From Hyphomicrobiales bacterium (GTDB lineage Bacteria > Pseudomonadota > Alphaproteobacteria > Rhizobiales > Rhizobiaceae), in assembly GCA_900473805.1 (NCBI GenBank), contig UCMS01000001.1, positions 124,001 through 188,000 of the forward strand: 64,000 nt of DNA, in the 5' to 3' direction. The notes under the pieces were generated by a model, which made no database searches, was not told the DNA's origin, and saw only the letters and a list, made by a program, of their open reading frames with translations. The translations under genes were made by a program, and so were the position numbers. Below, piece by piece: positions 37,517-47,385 of the stretch (positions are counted from its first letter, which is position 1; each line of letters opens with the position of its first letter).

Positions 37517-39580
37517 ATGATGCAACAGGGCAATGACTACCCTGAACGGCCTCGGGCCGGCTCGCCACGTGACTCGAATCCGGTCCCGCCGCTGGCGACG
37601 CTCGAAAGCGTGCGCAATGCTGAAGGGACAGAGCCGGGTACGAGCGTTCTCTCTGCAGCAATGCTCAAGCGCCTCTATATGCGGGAGCGGGGCGAAGGTC
37701 AGGTGCGCGAGACCCGGAGGGGTCTCTGGCTTGCGGTCATCGTCTACCTGCTCTTCGGTATTTCGGATGCCATCCTCATCCCCGATGTGGCGGTACAGAC
37801 AATCACGGCGCGGTTCGTTGTCGCCATCCTCGCCATGACCGTCATGGAAATTCTGGTTGCGACGCGTGCGCCGTCGAGATGGTCGGACATTACCTGCGCG
37901 GTTACCGTGGTGGCAGGCTATCTGGGCTGGTTGATACCGGCCGCCGAGACACAAGCCTACGAGACCTTCCGCTTCTACATGCTGTTCGGCACCATCTTCA
38001 TGATGAGCGCCAATCTGTTCTTCAATCTGTTCTTCCGGCTGTCGGTCGCCACCTCGGCAACCATCCTGATGATCTTCTTCACCAGCCTCGCATTCGTTCC
38101 GGCGCTCGAGCCGAACCAGCGTCTGGTCCTGATCCTGTTCTACATCTCCTGCTTCGCCTTCACGTCCTATGTGAACTGGAAGCTCAACGAGGAACGCTAC
38201 AACGTCTTCCTCAACGCCCGCGAAGCTGCACACCAGCATCGGGAATCCGAGAAGCGCGGGGCGGCCCTCGAGCGCCTCTCCAACACCGACTACCTGACGG
38301 GTGTCGACAACCGTCGTGCGGTGGACAAGCGGCTGCGGGATTACTGGAGCGCCTGGCAGGACGAAGGTACCAGTTTTGCGGTGATGTTGGTCGATGTCGA
38401 CTTCTTCAAGAAGTACAACGATTTCTACGGCCACCAGGCTGGCGACCGATGCCTCGTGACGGTTGCATCGGCACTCAGCGATATGCTGAAGCCGCTTCAT
38501 GCGACCGTCGGACGCTATGGCGGCGAAGAATTCATCGTCTTGTCGCGCGTCACCGGCCGCGAACAGGTCATGGCACTTGCCGAGGTGATCCGCGCCACTG
38601 TCGAGGACCTTGCCATCGTGCACGACCAGCGCCGTGACGGCCAGGCGGTCGTCACCGTCAGCGTCGGAGCGGCCTATACCCGCGCACAGACCGGGCCGAA
38701 ACTCGAGCGGATCATCAACGAGGCAGACCGCGCGCTCTATTCGGCCAAGGCCAACGGACGCAATTGCGTTCGGCTTTTCGACCCGAACGACCCGCTCAGC
38801 AGCGACGACAACGAAAACATCGCGGCGACGCTGCGCATGGCCGTACGCAACGATCTTGTCCATCTCGTCTACCAGCCGATCCAGAACATGCGCACCGGTC
38901 GCATCGAAGGCGTGGAATCGCTGATGCGGCTGAAGATGGTCGATGGAACACCGCTTTCGCCGGCTCAGTTCATTCCCGTGGCCGAACGGACGGGCGCCAT
39001 CCTGGAACTTGGTCTCTGGGCCATTCGCCGTGCCTGCACCGAAGTTTTGGCCCCTGGCCTCGCGCCGCTCGCCAGCGTCAATGTCTCCGCCATCCAGCTC
39101 AAGTCACGCGGCTTCGCGCTGGCTGTTTCGACCATCCTGGAAGAAACCGGCGTGCCCGGCTCGCAGCTCGCCTTCGAAATCACCGAAGGTATCGACATGG
39201 AGGGGCAGTCGGATGTGATCCGCTGCATCACCGACCTGCAGGCGCTCGGCATCCGCATCTGGCTGGACGACTTCGGCACCGGTTTCGCCGGCCTTTCCTG
39301 GCTGCGTCTCTTCCCCTTCGATACGGTCAAGATCGACCGCTCCTTCCTGCAGGACGCCCGTCGTCCCGCCGGCCGCGCCATGCTCGAAGACATCATCCGA
39401 CTGATCCGCAACCGCGGCCTGAAGATCCTGATCGAAGGTATCGAGACCGCCGATCACGTCGACCTGATGCACGAACTCGGGATTGAGCTCGGCCAGGGCT
39501 ACTATCTCGGCCGTCCAGTTCCGATCGAAGAGGTGCGAATCAAGGCCGTGCCGCGGCTCGCAACCGTCGTCAGCCTCTGA
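37517..39580 (+). CDS. Membrane-bound GGDEF-EAL dual c-di-GMP protein
   Basis: A 687-residue protein with an N-terminal membrane sensor of about six TM helices (~65-230), a GGDEF domain (~255-415) and a C-terminal EAL domain (~430-680). The cyclase signature is RYGGEEFIVLS (active form) with DVDFFKKYNDFYGHQAGDRC upstream. No RxxD inhibitory site is obvious at the usual place. In the EAL domain the motif region reads GRIEGVESLMRLK (ESL instead of EAL), but NVSAIQL, FEITEG, WLDDFGTGFAGLSWLR, VKIDRSF and LGQGYYLGRP are kept. It may do both reactions. GGGAGCAG lies just before ATG 37517. The polysaccharide locus makes c-di-GMP signalling relevant. Confidence 0.92.
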   Translation: MMQQGNDYPERPRAGSPRDSNPVPPLATLESVRNAEGTEPGTSVLSAAMLKRLYMRERGEGQVRETRRGLWLAVIVYLLFGISDAILIPDVAVQTITARFVVAILAMTVMEILVATRAPSRWSDITCAVTVVAGYLGWLIPAAETQAYETFRFYMLFGTIFMMSANLFFNLFFRLSVATSATILMIFFTSLAFVPALEPNQRLVLILFYISCFAFTSYVNWKLNEERYNVFLNAREAAHQHRESEKRGAALERLSNTDYLTGVDNRRAVDKRLRDYWSAWQDEGTSFAVMLVDVDFFKKYNDFYGHQAGDRCLVTVASALSDMLKPLHATVGRYGGEEFIVLSRVTGREQVMALAEVIRATVEDLAIVHDQRRDGQAVVTVSVGAAYTRAQTGPKLERIINEADRALYSAKANGRNCVRLFDPNDPLSSDDNENIAATLRMAVRNDLVHLVYQPIQNMRTGRIEGVESLMRLKMVDGTPLSPAQFIPVAERTGAILELGLWAIRRACTEVLAPGLAPLASVNVSAIQLKSRGFALAVSTILEETGVPGSQLAFEITEGIDMEGQSDVIRCITDLQALGIRIWLDDFGTGFAGLSWLRLFPFDTVKIDRSFLQDARRPAGRAMLEDIIRLIRNRGLKILIEGIETADHVDLMHELGIELGQGYYLGRPVPIEEVRIKAVPRLATVVSL

Positions 39581-39692
39581 ACGTTTCGGTCATATCCGCC
39601 TGAAGTGATCCCAAACTTGGCCGATCGGCCGTCACCCACCGCACTGTGGAAGCCAGTATGATCGGGCATCGATATCGGATCGAGGCCCAATC

Positions 39693-40835
39693 ATGACCAT
39701 CGCGCAAACCGATTTCCTGCGGGAACGACAGGATTTCTCGGAAAAGCTGCTCAAGCACACCACCATCCGCGTCAGCGAAACCTATCTCGACGATTTTCGC
39801 CAGCATGTCGAACCGGCTGCCTATGCGGCCGGCGACCTCATCTTCAAGAAAGGCGATGACAGCAGCTTCGCCGTGCTGATCGCGGCCGGTGAGATCGAGG
39901 TTTTCGCACCCGAAACCGGTGATGTTCTGGCGGTGGCAGGAGATGGGGCGCTGATCGGCGAACTCGGCATGATCAGCGGCGAGCCCCGCAGTGCCTCCGC
40001 CCGCGCACTCACGCCCGTACGCGGCTGGGTCATCGACCGAACCGATTACCGCGAATTCCTGAGCGACCGGCCGGAACTGGCAACGCTCTTCTTCCGCAAG
40101 ATCTATGCACAGCTCTCGGCGAGTTACGGTAAGCTTAGGGAGCAGTACCTGGCACTCGAAGATGCCGACCGGCGCTACCACGCGCTCGCCTTCATGTTCG
40201 TCACCATCGTGCTGATGGTGAATGTCTACGCGCTGGTGAACGGGATGATCCTCGGCAACCTCCGAGCCACCCATCAGGAGGCGATGATCTTCTGGACCTC
40301 CCGGGCGATGGAGCTGTGGGGCGGTTTCATCCTGTGGGGCCTGACGGTCCGCTGCGGCCTGACCCGTCACGACATGGGCATCCGCCGTGTCAATCTGTGG
40401 CGGTCGATCGGGGCCGGCCTGTTGATCAGCCTACCGGCGCTCGCAGCGATGATCTATTTCCGCACTCGTCTTTATCCGCAGCTTGCCGGCACGCCCTTGA
40501 TCGACCCGGCACAACTCACGCTCAGCGTTTATACTTACATTCTGATCGCTGCCCTGCAGGAGTGGATCTGCCGTGGCGTCTTCCTGACCTCGATCGCCAA
40601 GCTCATGCCGGGCCGGATGCGGCCGGCAGCAGCCGTGCTGATCTCGTCGCTGGTCTTTTCGACGCTCCACCTGCACTACTCATCATCGCTCGCCGTTGTG
40701 GCGCTCGTGACCGGGATCGTCTGGGGTTGGCTCTTCCTCGCCTATCGGAACCTCGCCGGCCCTGTCGTCTCGCATTTCATTCTGGGCAATGCCGCCACGC
40801 TCATGGGGATCTGGGCCATCTGGCAAAGTGGCTGA
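39693..40835 (+). CDS. Cyclic nucleotide-binding domain fused to CPBP (CAAX-protease-like) membrane domain
   Basis: A 380-residue protein. Residues ~25-145 form a cNMP-binding fold: AAGDLIFKKGDDSSFAVLIA, DGALIGELGMISGEPRSASA (phosphate cassette GELGMISGEPRSASAR) and ALTPVRGWVIDRTDYREFL. After a helical linker, ~165-378 are 7-8 TM helices with the CPBP motifs: ALQEWICRGVF (motif 1 normally EExxxR, here Q-E-W-I-C-R), FSTLHLHY (motif 2, FxxxH kept) and VSHFILGNA (motif 3 His kept, Gly where Asn/Asp is usual). The motif changes cast doubt on proteolysis. Start ATG 39693; upstream is the GGDEF-EAL gene, 112 nt away. Confidence 0.85.
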   Translation: MTIAQTDFLRERQDFSEKLLKHTTIRVSETYLDDFRQHVEPAAYAAGDLIFKKGDDSSFAVLIAAGEIEVFAPETGDVLAVAGDGALIGELGMISGEPRSASARALTPVRGWVIDRTDYREFLSDRPELATLFFRKIYAQLSASYGKLREQYLALEDADRRYHALAFMFVTIVLMVNVYALVNGMILGNLRATHQEAMIFWTSRAMELWGGFILWGLTVRCGLTRHDMGIRRVNLWRSIGAGLLISLPALAAMIYFRTRLYPQLAGTPLIDPAQLTLSVYTYILIAALQEWICRGVFLTSIAKLMPGRMRPAAAVLISSLVFSTLHLHYSSSLAVVALVTGIVWGWLFLAYRNLAGPVVSHFILGNAATLMGIWAIWQSG

Positions 40836-40843
40836 TCGATGTG

Positions 40844-40873
40844 AAAAAGCCGGCCGCTTGCGCGCCCGGCTTT
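40844..40873 (-). terminator. Rho-independent terminator of parC
   Basis: On the minus strand AAAGCCGG/CCGGCTTT with a 12-nt loop is followed by TTCAC after the T-rich end of the stem; it begins 22 nt after the parC stop. It may also serve the plus-strand CPBP gene. Confidence 0.75.
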
Positions 40874-40895
40874 GTCCATGCTCGTCCATGACCGG

Positions 40896-43172
40896 TTAGC
40901 CGGAGAACTTGCCGCTCCGCGGGAACCCCTTCGGCACGGCACGACCGGCCGTCGCGCGATCGCCAAGCCACTCAATCAGCTCTTCCTTCGTCTTGGTGAA
41001 GGTGCGACCGGCAGAATCTGCCCAAGTCAGCCCGTCGGCAATTGCAAAGCACTTGGCATCGGAAATGCCGCCATCCTTGTAGCGCTGCAAGCGGACGCCC
41101 TTGCCGCGTGTCATCTCAGGAATCTGGGCAAGCGGGAAGGCCAACATCTTGCGGTTTTCACCAACGACGGCAATGTGATCTCCACTCACAGGCACCACGA
41201 GCTTGGCTTCATCGGGCATGCCGACATTCATGACCTGCTTGCCCTTGCGGGTGTTGGCGACCACCTCCCCTTCCGGCACGACGAAACCGTTGCCGGCGGT
41301 CGAGACGAAGAGCAGCTTGCGGGTCGCGTCATGGACGAAGGCGGTCAGCACGTCCTGGTCGTTTTCCATATCGACCATGATGCGCAGCGGCTCGCCGTGG
41401 CCACGGCCACCGGGAAGCTTGTCGCCGCCGAGCGTGTAGACCTTGCCTCCCGTGGTCACTAGCAGGATCTTGTCCGTCGTCTGCGCCGGGAAAGCGACCT
41501 TTAGCGCATCGCCTTCCTTGAAGGTCAGCGACGAGGTGTCGGAGATGTGGCCCTTCAGCGCGCGGATCCAGCCCTTTTCGGAGATGACGACGGTGATCGG
41601 TTCCTTTTCGATCATCGCCTGCTGGATCGCCTCGACATCGGCGTCCGGGGCATCGGCGAAGACGGTACGGCGGCGGCCGAGTTCGGTAGCCTTGGCGTAT
41701 TTCTTCTTCACCTCGCCGATTTCCCAGGCGACGGTCTGCCACTGCTTTTCCGGCGAGGCGAGCAGGGATTCGATCTCGGCCTTTTCGGCGGACAGTTCCT
41801 CATGCTCCTTGCGGATCTCGAATTCCTCGAGCTTGCGCAGATTGCGCAGGCGCATGTTGAGGATGGCTTCCGCCTGAATGTCGGTCAGATCCCATTTGGC
41901 GATCATGACCGGCTTGGGCTCGTCCTCCTCGCGGATGATCCGGATCACCTCGTCGAGGTTGAGATAGGCGATCAGCAGGCCGCCGAGGATTTCAAGGCGC
42001 CGGTCGATCGCGGCGAGCCTGAACTTGGAACGCCGGACGAGAACGTCCTTGCGGTGCTCCAGCCACTCGGTCAGCACCTCGTTGAGGGCCATGACCTTGG
42101 GCACTTTGCCCTGCGACAGCACGTTCATGTTCAGCGGAACACGGCTTTCGAGCTCGGTGAGTTTGAAGAGCGATTCCATCAGCAGGGTCGCGTCGACCGT
42201 GCGGCTCTTCGGCACGAGCACGATGCGCACGTCTTCGGCGCTTTCGTCCCTGATATCTTCGAGCAGTGGCAGGCGACGGGCGACCAGGAGTTCGGCGATC
42301 TTCTCGATCAGGCGCGACTTCTGCACCTGGAAGGGGATCTGGGTGACGATGATCTGATAACCGCCGCGGCCGAGATCCTCGGTCTCCCACTTGGCACGTA
42401 CACGGAAACCACCGCGACCGGTGCGGTAGGTCTCGAGCATCGAGGCGCGGCTTTCGACGATCACGCCGCCGGTCGGGAAATCGGGACCCTCGATGCCGCC
42501 GCGTTCGGGATGGGCGGGATCGGCCAGCAGTTCCTCGACGGGCGCGCCGGGGTTCTTGATCAGGTAAAGGGCCGCATCGCAGAGCTCATGGGCATTGTGC
42601 GGCGGGATGGAGGTCGCCATGCCGACCGCGATTCCCGAGGCGCCGTTGGCGAGCAGGTTCGGGAAGGCACCCGGCAGAACCGTCGGCTCGTCGTCTTCTT
42701 CGTTATAGGTCGGGCGGAAGTCGACGGCGTCCTGATCGATGCCTTCGAGCAGCAGGGCTGCCACATCGGTCATGCGGGCTTCGGTGTAACGATAGGCGGC
42801 CGCACTGTCACCGTCGATATTGCCGAAGTTCCCCTGCCCGTCCACGACCGGGTAACGCTGCGAGAAGTCTTGGGCTAGACGCACCAGCGCATCATAGACC
42901 GACTGGTCGCCATGCGGGTGGAACTTACCGATGACGTCACCGACGATACGGGCGCATTTCTTGAAGGCCGAGTTCGGGCGAATGCCCATCTCGCTCATCG
43001 CGTGGATGATGCGGCGGTGAACCGGCTTCAGCCCGTCGCGGACGTCCGGCAGCGCGCGGTGCATGATCGTCGACAAGGCATAGGCGAGGTAACGCTCCTC
43101 GAGCGCCGCCTTAAGATCGACTGGAAGAATGTTGTCGCCACCCTCATCGGGCGGAAGCTGATTTGTCGCCAT
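40896..43172 (-). CDS. parC: DNA topoisomerase IV subunit A
   Basis: A 758-residue type IIA topoisomerase subunit. The breakage-reunion domain has [40 protein letters not shown] (QRDR) and the catalytic Tyr in [13 protein letters not shown] (~residue 118). A long coiled-coil and tower region ([20 protein letters not shown]) is followed by the ~250-residue C-terminal beta-pinwheel, of the shorter ParC type rather than GyrA type. Gln and Asp occupy the positions of E. coli Ser80 and Glu84, which may be the natural state in rhizobia. It decatenates daughter chromosomes with ParE. ATG 43172 follows AGGTGAG. Confidence 0.96.
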   Translation of the reverse strand: MATNQLPPDEGGDNILPVDLKAALEERYLAYALSTIMHRALPDVRDGLKPVHRRIIHAMSEMGIRPNSAFKKCARIVGDVIGKFHPHGDQSVYDALVRLAQDFSQRYPVVDGQGNFGNIDGDSAAAYRYTEARMTDVAALLLEGIDQDAVDFRPTYNEEDDEPTVLPGAFPNLLANGASGIAVGMATSIPPHNAHELCDAALYLIKNPGAPVEELLADPAHPERGGIEGPDFPTGGVIVESRASMLETYRTGRGGFRVRAKWETEDLGRGGYQIIVTQIPFQVQKSRLIEKIAELLVARRLPLLEDIRDESAEDVRIVLVPKSRTVDATLLMESLFKLTELESRVPLNMNVLSQGKVPKVMALNEVLTEWLEHRKDVLVRRSKFRLAAIDRRLEILGGLLIAYLNLDEVIRIIREEDEPKPVMIAKWDLTDIQAEAILNMRLRNLRKLEEFEIRKEHEELSAEKAEIESLLASPEKQWQTVAWEIGEVKKKYAKATELGRRRTVFADAPDADVEAIQQAMIEKEPITVVISEKGWIRALKGHISDTSSLTFKEGDALKVAFPAQTTDKILLVTTGGKVYTLGGDKLPGGRGHGEPLRIMVDMENDQDVLTAFVHDATRKLLFVSTAGNGFVVPEGEVVANTRKGKQVMNVGMPDEAKLVVPVSGDHIAVVGENRKMLAFPLAQIPEMTRGKGVRLQRYKDGGISDAKCFAIADGLTWADSAGRTFTKTKEELIEWLGDRATAGRAVPKGFPRSGKFSG

Positions 43173-43382
43173 GGGTCTCACCTAGCGGAGATGGGCCGGA
43201 ACGGCAAGGAATCCGGGGGCTCTGCCTGTGGATTAAGAGCCTGTGACCATCATCACGCCCCGGCCATCCACTCGCCCTGCCCGGCGAAATTCGGTGGACG
43301 TTTTGCCATTCCAACTTATAAAAGACGCCGATTATACTTCCTGCAGCACGCTGCGGGCCACAGCCACACAGAGGACCCTATC

Positions 43383-44579
43383 ATGACCTTGTATCGTTCC
43401 ACCCGCATCCTGCTTGCCGGTGCCGCGCTGTGCGCGTTCACCGGTCCGGCCCTTGCGCTCGACGGGCAGGATTTGCTCAACAAGATCAATGCTTCCTTCG
43501 CCGGTGGCGGCACGACCATCAAGGCAGAGAGCGTTGAGGTCGATGGCGAGGACGTCGTCCTGACGAACGTCACCCTCGAAATCAACGGGGAGAAGACCGA
43601 GAAGCCGCTCACGCTTGCCGAATTGACGCTGCAGGGCGTGACGGAAGAAGACGGCGGCGCCTACTACATCGAGCGCGTGGATTTCCCGGAAGTCGACGTC
43701 AAGGAAGAAAAGTCCAGCTTCTCCGTCAAGGAACTCTATCTCGCTGGCATCTACGTGCCAGGCGACACGAATGCCGAAGGCATCGATTCGCTGATGTTCT
43801 ATGAAGAAGCCCATAGCGGCCCGATCGACGTCACGGTCGACGGCAAGTCGGTCTTCTCCATGGCCGAAGCCACGGGCACGATGGGACTGTCGGAAGACGA
43901 GAAGACCATCACCTTCGAAGGCTCGGCCACCGGCGTGAAGGCCGACCTCAGCACGGTCGAGGATCCCAAGGCAAAGGAAGCCATTCAGGCGCTCGGCCTG
44001 ACGACACTCGATGGCGGCTTCAGCACCTCGGGCAGCTGGGAAGTGGAAAGCGGCACGATCGAGGTCGACGACTATTCGATCGATTTCGCCAATGTCGGCA
44101 AGCTCTCGATGTCCTTCGGCTTCTCGGGCTACACGCTCGATCTGGTCAAGCAGATGCAGGAGCAGGCCAAGACCATGCAGGCGCAGCCGCAGAATGAGCA
44201 GGCCCAGCAGGCCGCCGGCCTTGCGATGCTCGGCCTCGTGCAGCAACTCTCGCTGAACAATGCCAAAATCCGCTTCGAGGACGCCGGCATCACCAAGCGC
44301 GGCCTCGACTATGCCGGCAAGAGCCAAGGCTCCGACGGCGCGCAGATGGCGCAGATGGTCAAGGGCATGGTGCCGCTGCTTCTCGCTCAGGCAAAGCTCG
44401 GCGCGCTGCAGAACGAAGTGTCGACGGCGGTCAACACCTATATCGACAATCCGAAGGCACTGACGATCGTCGCCGCCCCGGCCAATCCGGTCGCCTTCCC
44501 GATGATCATGGGTGCCGCCATGGGCGCGCCGGAAACCATCCCGGCCCTGATCGGCGTCAAGGTGACGGCGAACGACTGA
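43383..44579 (+). CDS. Secreted hypothetical protein, 398 aa
   Basis: A Sec signal (RILLAGAALCAFTGPALA) precedes a long mature part rich in beta-like repeats such as SVEVDGEDVVLTNVTLEING, TLAELTLQGVTEEDGGAYYI, and GFSTSGSWEVESGTIEVDDY, with a Gln-rich helix MQEQAKTMQAQPQNEQAQQA around residue 260. No Cys-based catalytic motif is seen. It resembles an AsmA/DUF748-like or other periplasmic beta protein without matching a family that I can name; I recall similar proteins in other rhizobia. ATG 43383 lies 210 nt from divergent parC. Convergent with aspS. Confidence 0.72.
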   Translation: MTLYRSTRILLAGAALCAFTGPALALDGQDLLNKINASFAGGGTTIKAESVEVDGEDVVLTNVTLEINGEKTEKPLTLAELTLQGVTEEDGGAYYIERVDFPEVDVKEEKSSFSVKELYLAGIYVPGDTNAEGIDSLMFYEEAHSGPIDVTVDGKSVFSMAEATGTMGLSEDEKTITFEGSATGVKADLSTVEDPKAKEAIQALGLTTLDGGFSTSGSWEVESGTIEVDDYSIDFANVGKLSMSFGFSGYTLDLVKQMQEQAKTMQAQPQNEQAQQAAGLAMLGLVQQLSLNNAKIRFEDAGITKRGLDYAGKSQGSDGAQMAQMVKGMVPLLLAQAKLGALQNEVSTAVNTYIDNPKALTIVAAPANPVAFPMIMGAAMGAPETIPALIGVKVTAND

Positions 44580-44599
44580 TCGTCTCTCCGCTGAAGATC

Positions 44600-44634
44600 A
44601 AAGCCCGGTTGCGAAAGCAGCCGGGCTTTTTCTT
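44600..44634 (+). terminator. Terminator after the 398-aa secreted protein gene
   Basis: AAAGCCCGG/CCGGGCTTT stem with a 14-nt loop (TTGCGAAAGCAG), followed by TTC; it starts 21 nt after the stop. Confidence 0.85.
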
Positions 44635-44651
44635 GTCCGCAAACTCCGCAA

Positions 44652-44682
44652 ACAAAGAAAAGGCCGGGATCGCTCCCGGCCT
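44652..44682 (-). terminator. Terminator of aspS
   Basis: On the minus strand AGGCCGGGA/TCCCGGCCT with loop GCGA is followed by TTTCTTTG, 25 nt after the aspS stop. Confidence 0.88.
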
Positions 44683-44707
44683 CGTCATTTCAGATCTTCT
44701 GACCCGA

Positions 44708-46498
44708 TCAGTCCTTCTTCGGCTGCGGCACGACGCGCAACGCCAGTTCACGCAGCTGCGTCGGGGTGGCCGGCGACGGGGCGTTCATCAAGAGGTCCTG
44801 CGCCTGCTGGTTCATCGGGAAGAGCGAGATTTCGCGCAGGTTCTTCGCGCCAACAAGCAGCATGACCACGCGGTCAATGCCGAAGGCGCAGCCGCCATGC
44901 GGAGGCGCACCGTACTGGAAGGCACGGTACATGCCGCCGAAGCGCTCCTCGACGTCGTCCTTCGACAGGCCGACCAGTTCGAACGCCTTGACCATCAGTT
45001 CCGGCGACTGATTACGGATCGAGCCCGAGGCGATTTCGAAGCCGTTGCAGACGGCGTCATACTGATAGGCCTTCAGCGACAGCGGATCCTGGCTTTCCAG
45101 CGCTTCCAGACCACCCTGTGGCATGGAGAAGGGGTTGTGGGCGAAGTCGATCTTCTTTTCGTCCTCGTTGTATTCGTAGAACGGGAAGTCGACAATCCAG
45201 CACATTTCGAACCGGTCGCGGTCGACGAGGTTCAACTCCTCGCCGGCGCGGGTGCGGGCTTCGCCGGCAAACTTGTAGAACTTGGCCGGATCGCCTGCGA
45301 CGAAGAAGGCAGCGTCGCCTGCTTCAAGGCCGAGCTGCTGGCGGATGGCTTCCGTGCGCTCTTCGCCGATGTTCTTGGCGAGCGGGCCGGAGCCGCCGAG
45401 CTTGCCGTCCTCTTCCTTCCAGAAGATATAGCCGAGGCCCGGCTGGCCGGTCGATTGCGCCCAGGCATTCATGCGGTCGCAGAAGGCTCTGCTGCCGCCG
45501 GTCTTGGCCGGGATCGCCCAGATCTCGACCTTCGGGTTGGAGGCGATCATGCCGGCGAAGACCTTGAAGCCGGAATCGCGGAAATGGTCGGTCACACCCT
45601 GCATGACGATCGGGTTGCGCAGGTCCGGCTTGTCGGAGCCATACTTGCGGATCGCCTCGTCATAGGGGATGCGCGGCCACTGCTTGGTCACCGGCTTGCC
45701 TTCGGCGAACTGCTCGAAGACCTTCGTCATCATCGGCTCCATCGTGCCCCAGACATCTTCCTGGGTGACGAAGCTCATTTCGACGTCGAGCTGGTAGAAT
45801 TCGCCCGGCAGACGGTCGGCGCGCGGGTCTTCATCGCGGAAGCAGGGGGCGATCTGGAAGTAACGGTCGAAACCGGCGACCATCAGGAGCTGCTTGTACT
45901 GCTGCGGCGCCTGGGGCAGCGCGAAGAACTTGCCTTCATGGATGCGGCTCGGCACCAGGAAGTCGCGCGCGCCTTCCGGCGAAGAGGCCGTCAGGATCGG
46001 TGTGGTGTATTCGGCAAAGCCGGCTTCGGCCATGCCGGTGCGCATGGCGGAAATGATCTGGGTGCGCTTGACGATGTTCTTGTGCAGCGTGTCGCGGCGC
46101 AGGTCGAGGAAGCGATACTTCAGGCGCACGTCTTCCGGATAGTCAGGCTCGCCGAAGACCGGCAACGGCAGTTCCTTGGCGGCCGAGAGAACCTCGATTT
46201 CCTGAGCGTAAAGCTCGATCTCGCCGGTCGGCATGTTCTTGTTGACGGTGTCTTCCGTGCGGGCCTTGACCAGACCGTCGATGCGGATGACCCATTCGCC
46301 GCGCACGGTCTCGGCCAGCTTGAAGGCCGGGCTATCCGGGTCCGCGACGACCTGGGTGATGCCATAGTGATCGCGCAGATCGATGAAGAGCACGCCGCCA
46401 TGGTCGCGAACGCGATGGACCCAGCCTGAGAGACGGACGGTGGATCCGACGTCGGATTTGCGAAGAGCGGCACAGGTGTGGCTGCGGTAACGATGCAT
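44708..46498 (-). CDS. aspS: Aspartyl-tRNA synthetase
   Basis: A 596-residue class IIb synthetase of the bacterial type. It has an anticodon-binding OB fold ([20 protein letters not shown], residues ~18-37), motif 2 ([20 protein letters not shown]), a GAD insertion domain (~300-420) and motif 3 near the end ([20 protein letters not shown]). Start is ATG 46498 ([18 protein letters not shown]); an in-frame Met 84 nt upstream adds unrelated residues. In many alphaproteobacteria the enzyme also charges tRNA-Asn for amidation by GatCAB. It is monocistronic, followed by its terminator. Confidence 0.97.
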   Translation of the reverse strand: MHRYRSHTCAALRKSDVGSTVRLSGWVHRVRDHGGVLFIDLRDHYGITQVVADPDSPAFKLAETVRGEWVIRIDGLVKARTEDTVNKNMPTGEIELYAQEIEVLSAAKELPLPVFGEPDYPEDVRLKYRFLDLRRDTLHKNIVKRTQIISAMRTGMAEAGFAEYTTPILTASSPEGARDFLVPSRIHEGKFFALPQAPQQYKQLLMVAGFDRYFQIAPCFRDEDPRADRLPGEFYQLDVEMSFVTQEDVWGTMEPMMTKVFEQFAEGKPVTKQWPRIPYDEAIRKYGSDKPDLRNPIVMQGVTDHFRDSGFKVFAGMIASNPKVEIWAIPAKTGGSRAFCDRMNAWAQSTGQPGLGYIFWKEEDGKLGGSGPLAKNIGEERTEAIRQQLGLEAGDAAFFVAGDPAKFYKFAGEARTRAGEELNLVDRDRFEMCWIVDFPFYEYNEDEKKIDFAHNPFSMPQGGLEALESQDPLSLKAYQYDAVCNGFEIASGSIRNQSPELMVKAFELVGLSKDDVEERFGGMYRAFQYGAPPHGGCAFGIDRVVMLLVGAKNLREISLFPMNQQAQDLLMNAPSPATPTQLRELALRVVPQPKKD

Positions 46499-46899
46499 GA
46501 TCAGGTATCCCGAATGTGACGGTCGAAAAGGCACCAACAGACGAGGCGCGCGACCGATAGAAAATCGGGCGGAAAAGCGCATGGTGTGGCTGATTTGTCA
46601 AGGCTGCGTGGTGTGGGGCGTGGCCTTGGCGGGATTTGGCCGGACGCGGGAAGGGTCGTGTCACACGATAAGCGTCCGGCATCGAGTGGACTAATGGCGT
46701 GCACGAACATCAAAGGGAGAACGCCGCTGGTCGAGGCTAGCCCGATCTCGGATGTCTAAACGCGATGGATAGCGTTCGCAATCAGTGTACCGAATCTTGC
46801 GCCAGCATATTCAAAAGCATCGATCAAATCCTTGCATCCAACATGGGGCGTCGGTCTAGAGTTGACACGCAATGCTTACCACTTGCACCAATCCATTTG
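46499..46899. other. Gene-poor region between aspS and the MarR gene
   Basis: About 400 bp. The first part holds the aspS promoter region; the rest has less codon structure than elsewhere in the window. A short frame at 46693-46755 (MACTNIKGRTPLVEASPISDV) has no homology that I know and no clear ribosome site. A TTGACA at 46862-46867 may be the -35 of the marR promoter. Confidence 0.5.
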
Positions 46900-46913
46900 C
46901 GGGTATATACCCG
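46900..46913. promoter_or_regulatory. Perfect 14-bp palindrome, operator copy 1 (upstream of marR)
   Basis: CGGGTATATACCCG, a perfect palindrome whose centre TATATA could also serve as the -10 box. It ends 5 nt before ATG 46919, so it would cover the ribosome-binding region or transcription start. The same 14 bases, with identical flanks TG on the left and A on the right, occur at 47357-47370 upstream of the MFS gene. Confidence 0.75.
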
Positions 46914-46918
46914 AAAGT

Positions 46919-47320
46919 ATGTCACACGTATCCTGTCATTGTATCGCCCTGCGCAAAGCGGGAAGACGGATCTCTTCCTACTATGACGGCGTGCTCGCCC
47001 CATTGGGCGTCAATATCGCCCAATTCAGTCTGCTGAGGAACATCCGCAGGATGGCTCCTGTCTCGCTGAGCGACCTCGGCGCCAAGGTCGAGCTGGATCG
47101 GTCCACCCTCGGGCGAAACACGAAGGTGCTGGAGCGGATGGGACTGGTTGGCATCTCCCCTGGCAAGGACCAAAGGGAAGCGTTGCTGGTGCTGACCGAT
47201 CGGGGTCGTAAGATCCTGCAAGACGGCGATCCGCTTTGGGAGCAGGCGCAGCAGCGTATCGAGGACAAATTGGGCAAAGACGGCATCATCAAGCTTCACG
47301 ATCTGCTGGCGAGCTTGTAG
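46919..47320 (+). CDS. MarR-family regulator
   Basis: A 133-residue winged-helix regulator. It opens SHVSCHCIALRKAGRRISSY (CxC near the N-terminus is common in this group and can be redox-active), then GVNIAQFSLLRNIRRMAPVS, SDLGAKVELDRSTLGRNTKV (recognition helix), and the wing GKDQREALLVLTDRGRKILQ. ATG 46919 is preferred over an upstream in-frame Met because the MarR N-terminal helix begins here. It is followed by an MFS gene with the same palindrome in front, suggesting autorepression and control of the transporter. Confidence 0.87.
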   Translation: MSHVSCHCIALRKAGRRISSYYDGVLAPLGVNIAQFSLLRNIRRMAPVSLSDLGAKVELDRSTLGRNTKVLERMGLVGISPGKDQREALLVLTDRGRKILQDGDPLWEQAQQRIEDKLGKDGIIKLHDLLASL

Positions 47321-47356
47321 CGACATCACGAAGACGGAAAACAACGTCAAATTATG

Positions 47357-47370
47357 CGGGTATATACCCG
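47357..47370. promoter_or_regulatory. Perfect 14-bp palindrome, operator copy 2 (upstream of the MFS gene)
   Basis: CGGGTATATACCCG in the 65-bp gap between marR and the transporter gene, ending 15 nt before ATG 47386. It is identical to the copy upstream of marR including the flanking TG and A. A second, separately regulated promoter for the transporter is likely. Confidence 0.75.
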
Positions 47371-47385
47371 ATTTTGGAGATAGAG

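Noticed and set aside
41547-42878. 443-codon plus-strand frame opposite parC
   Set aside because: Mirror of parC with no family resemblance.
44609-46429. 606-codon open frame on the plus strand across aspS
   Set aside because: It is antisense to a clear aspartyl-tRNA synthetase with all class II motifs, and its protein is low-complexity (His/Arg/Gly/Asp-rich), as expected of high-GC antisense frames.
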